From contig CAJOHD010000009.1 in assembly GCA_905234275.1 (NCBI GenBank), forward strand, positions 62,001 through 126,000: a stretch of 64,000 nucleotides of DNA, written 5' to 3'. The notes beneath the pieces were generated by a model. The model did no database searches and was not told the DNA's origin. It saw nothing but the letters and a program-made list of their open reading frames with translations. The position numbers were made by a program, and so were the translations under genes. Position 1 is the first letter of the stretch, and the number at the start of each line of letters is the position of its first letter. Shown piece after piece: positions 57,178 to 64,000 of this stretch. The stretch is from an uncultured Bacteroidales bacterium. Lineage in GTDB: Bacteria; Bacteroidota; Bacteroidia; Bacteroidales; F082.

Positions 57178-58851
57178 TTACATCAATTTCTTGTATCTGA
57201 ACTTCTTAGGCTGCTGAGTGCCGAGTCGTTTTATCTTGTTTTCCTCGTATTCCGAATAACTTCCCTCGAAGAAATACACCTGCGAGTCGCCTTCAAACGC
57301 CAAGATATGCGTTGCGATTCTATCCAAGAACCAGCGGTCGTGCGAGATGATGACGGCGCAGCCCGCGAAGTTTTCCAGACCTTCCTCCAAAGCACGTAAG
57401 GTGTTGACATCGATGTCGTTAGTCGGCTCGTCGAGGAGCAGTACGTTGGCTTCTTGTTTCAACGTCAATGCCAGGTGCATGCGGTTACGCTCGCCACCTG
57501 ACAGCACTCCCGCTTTCTTCTGCTGAGCGTCGCCACCGAAGTTGAATCTCGAGACGTAGGCTCTCGACGGCATGGTGCGCTTGCCAAGCTGAATCAATTC
57601 ATTGCCACCTGATATGACTTCCCAGACGGTCTTCTCAGGGTCGATTTCGGCATGTTGCTGGTCGACATAACCGATTTTCACTGTCTCACCGACCTCGAAA
57701 GTGCCGGAATCAGGTTTCTCAAGTCCCATAATCATGCGGAAGAGCGTGGTCTTGCCGGCGCCGTTAGGTCCGATAACGCCTACTATGCCCGCAGGTGGCA
57801 GACTGAAGCTCAAATTTTCAAACAAAACTTTATCGCCAAACGCTTTCGTAACGTTCTTAGCCTCAATGACTTTGTTGCCGAGACGGTCGCCGTTCGGGAT
57901 GTATATCTCGAGTTTTTCTTCTTTCTCTTTCACGTCCTCGTTGAGCATCTTCTCATACGACTCCAGACGTGCCTTTCCTTTGGCGTGACGAGCTTTTGGT
58001 GCCATGCGCACCCACTCGAGCTCGCGTTCCAAAGTCTTGCGTCGTTTGCTCTCGGTCTTTTCCTCCATCGCCATGCGAGCGGTCTTCTGGTCGAGCCACG
58101 ACGAGTAGTTGCCTTTCCACGGGATGCCTTCGCCGCGGTCGAGCTCGAGAATCCAACCTGCAACGTGGTCAAGGAAGTAACGGTCGTGGGTGACGGCAAT
58201 CACTGTGCCTTTATATTGCTGCAAGTGGCTTTCCAACCATTGAATCGCCTCTGCATCGAGGTGGTTGGTAGGCTCGTCGAGGAGCAAAATATCTGGTTCC
58301 TGCAAAAGCAATCTCACCAGCGCCACGCGGCGTCTTTCTCCTCCAGACAAATTTTTAACCGGTGTGTCGCCATCAGGACAATTAAGTGCGTCCATTGCGC
58401 GCTCGAGCTTGCTGTCGAGGTTCCATCCATCGTGCTGTTCGATAAGTTCGGTCAGTTCACCTTGTCGCTCGATGAGTTTGTCGAAATCGGCATCAGGTTC
58501 AGCAAATTTATTGCTTATCTCTTCGTATTCCTTGAGCATGTCTACAACTTCTTGAGCGCCTTCTTCAACAACTTGGCGCACTGTCTTGCTGTCATCGAGT
58601 TGCGGCTCCTGATCGAGCATGCCGACTGAATAGCCTGGTGAAAACACCACCTCGCCATTGTACGACTTCTCCTTGCCAGCAATGATGCGCAGCAAAGTCG
58701 ATTTTCCGGCGCCGTTCAAGCCAATGATGCCTATCTTCGCTCCATAATAAAACGAGAGGTATATGTCTTTCAAAATCTGTCGTGACGGTGGGATGATTTT
58801 GCTCACGCCTACCATCGAAAAGATTATCTTTTTATCGTCTGTCTGTGCCAT
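57178..58851 (-). CDS. ettA: ABC-F protein EttA (energy-dependent translational throttle)
   Basis: The 557-residue cytoplasmic ABC-F ATPase has two nucleotide-binding domains: Walker A GLNGAGKST and GPNGAGKTT, signatures LSGGERRRVAL and LSGGERNRMHL, Walker B with LLLDEPTNHLD and LLLDEPTNDID. The linker carries the Arg/Lys-rich P-site segment (AKGKARLESYEKML). It binds the ribosomal E site and senses the ADP:ATP ratio. It lies 2 bp after the upstream glycosyltransferase gene. Confidence 0.95.
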   Translation of the reverse strand: MAQTDDKKIIFSMVGVSKIIPPSRQILKDIYLSFYYGAKIGIIGLNGAGKSTLLRIIAGKEKSYNGEVVFSPGYSVGMLDQEPQLDDSKTVRQVVEEGAQEVVDMLKEYEEISNKFAEPDADFDKLIERQGELTELIEQHDGWNLDSKLERAMDALNCPDGDTPVKNLSGGERRRVALVRLLLQEPDILLLDEPTNHLDAEAIQWLESHLQQYKGTVIAVTHDRYFLDHVAGWILELDRGEGIPWKGNYSSWLDQKTARMAMEEKTESKRRKTLERELEWVRMAPKARHAKGKARLESYEKMLNEDVKEKEEKLEIYIPNGDRLGNKVIEAKNVTKAFGDKVLFENLSFSLPPAGIVGVIGPNGAGKTTLFRMIMGLEKPDSGTFEVGETVKIGYVDQQHAEIDPEKTVWEVISGGNELIQLGKRTMPSRAYVSRFNFGGDAQQKKAGVLSGGERNRMHLALTLKQEANVLLLDEPTNDIDVNTLRALEEGLENFAGCAVIISHDRWFLDRIATHILAFEGDSQVYFFEGSYSEYEENKIKRLGTQQPKKFRYKKLM

Positions 58852-58853
58852 AA

Positions 58854-60032
58854 TTATTTATTTAAAACAGTTATCATTGCATCTTCCATAATCTTGGTAG
58901 CTGCACCCCAGTCGTAGACGCGGTTCACGAAATTGTAGCCTTCTTCGGCAAGTTCGGCTGCCTTGTCGGGACGTTTCAACAGGAAAACGATATCAGCTGC
59001 AAGCTCCGATGAGCTGTTGTCAACTAAAATCTCTTTTCCGTTCACTGCGTGCAACGAGCCGTTTGCCAATGCAGTGGTGATGCAAGGAATCTTCATCGAC
59101 ATTGCCTCAAGAAGCTTGTTTTGCAATCCTGTTCCGATGCGCATCGGGGCGATGAAGATGCGGCTCTGTGCGTATGCGTCGCGCATGTCGTCAATCCAAC
59201 CGCTGACAATGATATTGTCGCAAGCCACCTTTTTCACCCTCAAATCTGGCTGAGCTCCTGCGATATATAACTTCGCATTCGGCAGTTTTTCCCACACATT
59301 CGGCATGATTTCATAAGCCAGAAACTCAACCGCGTTGACGTTAGGCGCATAGCCCATGTTGCCTGTAAACACTATGTCGTAAATCTTTTCGCGTTCCTGT
59401 GGCTTGTAATATTCATGGTCAACGCCATTCGGCACGATGAGTATTTTGTTTCTATCCGGATGGTCGATATTAGCCCTATCGGGCTCGCTGATGATGGTCT
59501 TCACGTCAAACTCGTCGAAGATCTTGTTTTCATATCTCTTCAGACGGTTATATTCCATCTCGAAGAATGGCTTTGTGAAGATACCTGCAATCTCAGCGCG
59601 ACGTTTCATTCCCATGGAGAAAACATCCTGATAGTCGATGGTTTTAGGCAGTTCCACCTTATGAAGATATGGCGCTACTCGCAACAGCTGTCCAAACAGC
59701 ATGTCAGGTTTGTGATGCCTGATGAGCTCATGCACTTTATGTTTTGCCTTTGAGCTGTAGAAATATCCGCATTGTATCGGCAATCCGAGCAGATACGACC
59801 TGAAAACGTTGAACAGAATTCCAATTTTTGGCAGGTCGATAAAGTTAATCGAGGTGCAATATGGCTGCATTGCCTGAAAAGCGGCTTGCTTATCAACTTT
59901 CTTGTCGTCGTTCAGAGCGCAGAGAATAATCTCGTTGTTCTTCGCGAGTTGTTTGATTTGGTTGTAAGCCCTCAATTTGTCGCCTTTCTCAAGCGGCCAT
60001 GGGATTCTTGGTAATAGAACAAATATCTTCAT
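58854..60032 (-). CDS. Glycosyltransferase family 4-type protein (second of pair)
   Basis: The 392-residue product has a GT-B fold: N-terminal acceptor domain (MKIFVLLPRIPWPLEKGDKL) and C-terminal donor domain with IVFTGNMGYAPNVNAVEFL and the EALM-like motif KLLEAMSMKIPCITT. No membrane helices. The sugar and acceptor are unknown; gene order suggests surface polysaccharide or LPS. Its start overlaps the stop of the upstream glycosyltransferase by 1 bp. Confidence 0.85.
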   Translation of the reverse strand: MKIFVLLPRIPWPLEKGDKLRAYNQIKQLAKNNEIILCALNDDKKVDKQAAFQAMQPYCTSINFIDLPKIGILFNVFRSYLLGLPIQCGYFYSSKAKHKVHELIRHHKPDMLFGQLLRVAPYLHKVELPKTIDYQDVFSMGMKRRAEIAGIFTKPFFEMEYNRLKRYENKIFDEFDVKTIISEPDRANIDHPDRNKILIVPNGVDHEYYKPQEREKIYDIVFTGNMGYAPNVNAVEFLAYEIMPNVWEKLPNAKLYIAGAQPDLRVKKVACDNIIVSGWIDDMRDAYAQSRIFIAPMRIGTGLQNKLLEAMSMKIPCITTALANGSLHAVNGKEILVDNSSSELAADIVFLLKRPDKAAELAEEGYNFVNRVYDWGAATKIMEDAMITVLNK

Positions 60033-61252
60033 TAATTCAATACTGTTATCTTTCTGTTAGACTTCAATTCGTTGTAAAAAATCAATAATCTGTTGATAAT
60101 CTTTTTGTTATCATACACTTCCTCAATCAGACGGCGTGCGTTGAGACCGATAGCTTCCGCTTCTTCAGGATGTTTGTAAAGTCGGCAGATGTTCTCAACC
60201 ATCTTAGGCTCGTTGTCGGCTATGATGATGTCGTCAAACTCTGAATACTGTATGCCTTCAGCGCCCACCACCGTGGTGATTACTGTTTTGCCCAATGCCA
60301 TCGACTCGATAATTTTAATACGCATGCCGCTGCCTGAAAACAATGGCACTATGGCGATGTTGTGCTCGTCAACGAACTGATGGGCGTCAGGCACTTCGCC
60401 CACCACTATGACGTTCTTTTTCTTCGTTTTTCTGAGCCATTTCGGCATGTTGCGTCCAGCGAGATACAACTTGGCATCGGGGATGCGTTTCGACACCTGA
60501 TCCCATACGTTGTTCAAAAACCATTTTATGCCTTCCTCGTTCGGCATCCAGTTCATAGAGCCGATGTGATAGAATGTCGGTGCGTCGCCTACTTCGAAAA
60601 CGGGGTTAAACTTGTCGATGTCAACGCCGAAAGGCAGGTCTATAACAGGTGTTGCCGTCACGCGTCGGAAGTAGTTCGCATCGGTGATGGTGATTGCCGC
60701 AATGCCATCAACTTTGTCAAGAACGCCCATCTCATAACGTCGCAGTGTGCGCACCAGATGATAGATATACCATCGTTTCGCGAAGAAAAAAGTCTTCTTG
60801 GCCATGCGCTCCCAGATCTTATGCTCCACGTTGTGCGCACGCAACACTATCGTCGCCTTCGAATGTTCGCGGATGGTGTCGATGTATGGCGCCATATAGA
60901 TCATCTCAAGTTGCACAATGTCGAAATGCTCTTTCTTCAAAACCTCGATGAGCCTCTCTTTAAACTTGTCAGATACAAATCTTTTAACGTGATACGACTC
61001 GTCGGAGAACAGATTCTTAAAAGCTTCTAAAGGCTTGATACCCAAGTCGATATCGATAAATTCTATCCTTGTCTTTTTACGATAATCCTCCGGAATGCTG
61101 TCGATGTCAACATGATATTTGTTGCTGTTGAAAGCCATCACTTTCACTGTGTGACCTGCCTCCAGCAGTCCCGTCACGATGCTGTTCATTGCCATCGGGC
61201 CGCCTTCACTGGGCGGAAACGGCGATTTGTTGCATAACAGAAGGATATTCAT
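60032..61252 (-). CDS. Glycosyltransferase family 4-type protein (first of pair)
   Basis: From ATG 61252 the product is 406 residues with the GT-B glycosyltransferase start MNILLLCNKSPFPPSEGGP. The central FYHIGSMNWMPNEEGIKWFL and the donor-binding GSGMRIKIIESMALGKTVIT motif define the family. The longer frame to 61294 overlaps the upstream lptF/G stop and is not needed. It may add sugars to LPS built on the neighbouring transport system. Confidence 0.88.
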   Translation of the reverse strand: MNILLLCNKSPFPPSEGGPMAMNSIVTGLLEAGHTVKVMAFNSNKYHVDIDSIPEDYRKKTRIEFIDIDLGIKPLEAFKNLFSDESYHVKRFVSDKFKERLIEVLKKEHFDIVQLEMIYMAPYIDTIREHSKATIVLRAHNVEHKIWERMAKKTFFFAKRWYIYHLVRTLRRYEMGVLDKVDGIAAITITDANYFRRVTATPVIDLPFGVDIDKFNPVFEVGDAPTFYHIGSMNWMPNEEGIKWFLNNVWDQVSKRIPDAKLYLAGRNMPKWLRKTKKKNVIVVGEVPDAHQFVDEHNIAIVPLFSGSGMRIKIIESMALGKTVITTVVGAEGIQYSEFDDIIIADNEPKMVENICRLYKHPEEAEAIGLNARRLIEEVYDNKKIINRLLIFYNELKSNRKITVLN

Positions 61253-61257
61253 ATCGA

Positions 61258-62715
61258 TTAGCTTTTTTGACGTTTTGTGAATAATTTTTTCCACGATTCG
61301 GCATCAAGCAATGCTGAGTCGGTGGTGGCTTTGAATGTCAGGAAGATGCCGACAGGGAAGAGCACTATCGACGAGATCCATGCTCCGAGGAACACTGACA
61401 TGTCGCCGTTTACCGCTACGCGCTCACCTATGATGGTGATGACGTAGTAAATGACGAAAAACACCACGCTGGTGACCACAGGCATTCCGAGACCTCCCTT
61501 TCGGATGATAGCTCCCAGCGGTGCTCCGATGAAGAAAAACAGCAGACATGCAACACTCAATGTGAACTTCTGATTCAACACCTGCTCGTGTTTCTTGATG
61601 TTGATGCGATCACGTTTCATGTTGTTGATGTTGATGCTGATATTTTCCTTCATGTTCGAGGTGTTCGTGATAGCCATGCTCAATACAGGCTGCTGCTCTT
61701 TCTCCGGAAGGTTGCTCAACAACGGCCAGTTGAAGACCTCAATACTGTCGTTCACCATCGCGTTGCCTTGTTTTTTCTTGAGTTTGCTGTCCGCCCTCGC
61801 AAAATTCTCTTTGTTGAGGTTGAGATATTGGAATCTGTTGATCAAAGCTTCGTTGTTGCGATCAACTTTCTCGTCGTAAGCCACATTCAATGAGTCGATA
61901 GCCACATTCAACTGCTTGATGTTCAACATCGTCTGATGTTTCTTAAATGCATCTTCGTTCATGTGCTTCATGTCGAACTGCGACATATCGAATATCACCA
62001 TCTGACGTTTGAACAACATCTTTTGGAACGGCCGGCGTGTGCGGTAATCCTTGTCGTCGATCATCTCGCTGTAGTTGTAGCCGTCGTAAAGCGTGAATAT
62101 CATCTCGCGCTGGCTGGGTGTCATTGCCAGATAGCCAGAGTCAGCCACTGTTACCTTTACATTGCCTTTTCCGTCTGTGTGGTCGTAAATCATGATGTCG
62201 TACATCCAGTTGTCGTCCTTGCTTTTCTTCGCCACCTTGATGACATATTTGTCGAGTCCGCGGTAAAAAACACCTTCCGGAATCTCCAGCGTCATCTTTT
62301 TATGAGTCACATCGTAAAGTTGTGACTGCATCCTGAGGTTGGCTACAGGCATCACGTTGTTTGAGAAGAAAAAGCCTAAGATGCTCATCGTAATCGAGAA
62401 ATAGAGCAGCGGGCGCATCACTTTCCAGGTGGAGATGCCACTCGCCTTCATCGCGACGAGCTCGTAATATTCGCCCAGATTGCCGAAACACATCAGCGAA
62501 GAAAGCAGAATAGCCAACGGCAAAGCCATCGGGACAAAGGTGACGGAAGTGTAGAAAAGCAGTTTGAACATCACCGCAAACTCCACGCCCTTGCCGATAA
62601 GTTCATCGACCCACGTCCACAAAAAATTCATCAAAAGAATAAAAATAGCAATGACAAACGTAAAAATGAACGTGCCAATATACTGCTTGATGATATAAAT
62701 GTTGAGCTTTTTCAA
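61258..62715 (-). CDS. LptF/LptG-family LPS export permease
   Basis: The protein (485 residues from TTG 62715) has the YjgP/YjgQ architecture: three N-terminal membrane helices, a large periplasmic jellyroll (about 120-390) and three C-terminal helices. Conserved patches are YIIKQYIGTF at the start and MALPLAILLSSLMCFG in helix 3. It would pump LPS from the inner membrane with LptB2 and LptC. The upstream TTG at 62736 lies inside the -7 box, so the start at 62715 (LKKLNIYIIK) is preferred. It heads the operon ending in ettA-sel1. Confidence 0.88.
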   Translation of the reverse strand: MKKLNIYIIKQYIGTFIFTFVIAIFILLMNFLWTWVDELIGKGVEFAVMFKLLFYTSVTFVPMALPLAILLSSLMCFGNLGEYYELVAMKASGISTWKVMRPLLYFSITMSILGFFFSNNVMPVANLRMQSQLYDVTHKKMTLEIPEGVFYRGLDKYVIKVAKKSKDDNWMYDIMIYDHTDGKGNVKVTVADSGYLAMTPSQREMIFTLYDGYNYSEMIDDKDYRTRRPFQKMLFKRQMVIFDMSQFDMKHMNEDAFKKHQTMLNIKQLNVAIDSLNVAYDEKVDRNNEALINRFQYLNLNKENFARADSKLKKKQGNAMVNDSIEVFNWPLLSNLPEKEQQPVLSMAITNTSNMKENISININNMKRDRINIKKHEQVLNQKFTLSVACLLFFFIGAPLGAIIRKGGLGMPVVTSVVFFVIYYVITIIGERVAVNGDMSVFLGAWISSIVLFPVGIFLTFKATTDSALLDAESWKKLFTKRQKS

Positions 62716-62733
62716 TTCATTACAAATAAACTG

Positions 62734-62741
62734 CAAATATA
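62734..62741 (-). promoter_or_regulatory. -7 box for the lptF/G operon
   Basis: TATATTTG on the minus strand, 18 bp before TTG 62715; divergent from the box at 62775. Confidence 0.5.
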
Positions 62742-62774
62742 ACGTATAATTTTCAATTTTTATATAAAAATATG

Positions 62775-62782
62775 TAAATTTG
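62775..62782 (+). promoter_or_regulatory. -7 box for the PAS gene
   Basis: TAAATTTG, 23 bp before the ATG at 62806. Confidence 0.5.
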
Positions 62783-62805
62783 CAAAAATTTTAAAAATAA
62801 AAGCT

Positions 62806-63129
62806 ATGATTCTTGATTTCTTTAAAGAAATAAATGTCGCGGTGACGGTTAGCGACAACGAAGGAAATGTTGTTTATCAGAACGATAGCTCGGTCGGAGT
62901 GAATGGCGACGTGCGTGGAAAGAACATGATGGGTTGTCACAACGAGCGCTCACAGCAGATCATTCGTCACATGCTGGAGCATGCAGCAACCAATGTCTAT
63001 ACCATCTCAAAAAAAGGCAAGAAGAAACTTATCTACCAGACACCTTGGTACGAAAACGGTGAAATCAAGGGTTTGGTGGAATTATCGATTGTGATTCCCG
63101 AGGAGATGCCGCATTATGACAGGGGGTGA
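62806..63129 (+). CDS. Single-domain PAS protein
   Basis: The 107-residue product is just one PAS-like fold: VTVSDNEGNVVYQNDSS (strand pair), CHNERSQQIIRHML helices, and KKLIYQTPWYENGEIKGLVE strands. There is no output domain, so it would act in trans or bind a small ligand. Its promoter is divergent from that of lptF/G. Confidence 0.75.
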   Translation: MILDFFKEINVAVTVSDNEGNVVYQNDSSVGVNGDVRGKNMMGCHNERSQQIIRHMLEHAATNVYTISKKGKKKLIYQTPWYENGEIKGLVELSIVIPEEMPHYDRG

Positions 63130-64000
63130 TCATTTTTTAATCCATTTTCCTGATTCGGCTTCTTTGCCTTCAACCATCACTTTCCAGATATAGGTCCCAT
63201 GGAACCAATAGGACGTATTAATTGTGGTGATGTTATCGGATATTTCTTGGCTATAAACAAGCTTTCCAGTCAAATCATAGATTTCCACACGGGCGTTTTG
63301 CAAAGCGGTGCGGATGTTGAGCGTGTTACCACCTGGATTAGGATAAGCCACCGCCACGGCGAAGCCTGCATCATGGGCTTCGTCGATGCTTAAGAATGTT
63401 TCTTTCGGAATTTTTATCAGGCAGTTTCCAGCTTCATTGGTGGCTTCATGGATTTTATGGCAACTCAAAAGACATCCACCTTCGGGACAGGCACTCAATG
63501 ATTTGATCATATAAACGAAGTCGTCCACATGGTAGATTTCGCCCAGTTTGTTCAGGTTCTCGTCCAAACAGGCGATGTATAGATTGCGGTTGAAGAACTC
63601 GTTAATCCTATCCATTTCGCCTGCCATATATACACGATTTTCATTATCGAAACCTATGGATTGCCGGATGCCTCCATTGTCCTCACTTTGAGTCGTAAGT
63701 CCCCAAGTGTAATTTGTTTGACGGAAGTTTTCAGCATCAAAAACACTCATCATAATGTCTTCCACTATCTGGGGGTTGCCTCCGTAAGCGGGATAATTGA
63801 TGGTGTTTATAGAGTATGTCTTGCCATTGGCAGTGTTGGTTTTGAGATAGGCAAAACGGCAGCATTGGTAAGGCCACGACAATTCTTCCACGTTTTCCTT
63901 GATGGCTATGGTGTTCAAGTCAGCATCCAAGGTATGGCAATCCAGTTTGGGAGAACCGTTGTTACGAAGGATGATGCGGCATCCCAACGAATCGGGTGTT
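63130..64000 (-). CDS. Secreted T9SS cargo protein, C-terminal part (runs off the window)
   Basis: The frame is open to position 64000 without a credible start, so the N-terminus lies outside. The visible 290 residues include a repeat-like region and a C-terminal T9SS sorting domain (VAYPNPGGNTLNI ... KLVYSQEIS ... GTYIWKVMVEGKE). A TTG at 63987 is an artefactual start. Function unknown. Confidence 0.8.
   Translation of the reverse strand, partial: TPDSLGCRIILRNNGSPKLDCHTLDADLNTIAIKENVEELSWPYQCCRFAYLKTNTANGKTYSINTINYPAYGGNPQIVEDIMMSVFDAENFRQTNYTWGLTTQSEDNGGIRQSIGFDNENRVYMAGEMDRINEFFNRNLYIACLDENLNKLGEIYHVDDFVYMIKSLSACPEGGCLLSCHKIHEATNEAGNCLIKIPKETFLSIDEAHDAGFAVAVAYPNPGGNTLNIRTALQNARVEIYDLTGKLVYSQEISDNITTINTSYWFHGTYIWKVMVEGKEAESGKWIKK

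Noticed and set aside
1..64000. CRISPR arrays, tRNA or rRNA genes, integrases, IS elements
   Set aside because: No regular 20-40 bp direct-repeat array, no cloverleaf or rRNA segment, and no recombinase other than the RAYT was seen.

Overview
The window comes from a Bacteroidetes genome, most likely an anaerobic member of the Bacteroidales. Evidence: the gene order ruvA-sprA-gcvH-vanZ-tonB; secreted proteins ending in type IX secretion (T9SS) sorting domains; a fused DAHP synthase-chorismate mutase; pyruvate:ferredoxin oxidoreductase; a PPi-type phosphofructokinase; and more than twenty -7 boxes of the Bacteroidetes form TAnnTTTG. Housekeeping genes have moderate GC, whereas several accessory stretches (about 15.2-24.1 kb, 44.6-45.6 kb, 50.2-50.9 kb) are visibly AT-rich. 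Layout: 0-15 kb is mostly core: ruvB (cut by the edge), asnS-rpoN-PAP2-like operon, aroG-aroQ fusion, a T9SS subtilase, a polyprenyl synthase with a downstream barrel protein, glyA facing a 5-formyl-THF ligase, and a transglutaminase-like protein. 15-24.5 kb is accessory: an SDH-type serine peptidase with a 53-residue upstream gene, a complete REP/RAYT unit, an operon encoding a six-cysteine defensin-spaced secreted peptide with a MauE-thioredoxin fusion, a 216-nt nested hairpin, and a cassette with two predicted PD-(D/E)XK nucleases and an ABC-type ATPase inserted in the 3' end of the PFOR gene. 24.5-43 kb is core again: PFOR, divIC, a TPR/LytTR/TonB cluster, vanZ, gcvH, sprA and ruvA. 43-50 kb holds PPi-PFK, hicBA, aspartokinase, a Gate-domain membrane protein, a porin and deoC. 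50.2-50.9 kb is a parDE module inserted behind deoC. 50.9-57 kb holds surface lipoproteins (one broken) and T9SS cargo. 57-62.7 kb is an lptF/G-glycosyltransferase-glycosyltransferase-ettA-sel1 operon, followed by a PAS protein and a partial T9SS cargo gene. Three observations stand out. (1) Two unrelated host genes, PFOR and deoC, each have accessory genes directly downstream, followed by a second copy of the host gene's own 3' end; the copies differ almost only by synonymous changes, and no recombinase is present. (2) The six-cysteine peptide has the C-x(n)-C-x3-C-x(n)-C-x(n)-C-x-C spacing of CS-alpha/beta defensins and sits beside a likely disulfide-forming enzyme. (3) Several repeat systems are active: GTAG-headed REP hairpins with their transposase, a second dispersed repeat that falls in gene leaders, and heptanucleotide arrays at gene 3' ends. 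No tRNA, rRNA, CRISPR array, integrase or IS element was recognised.
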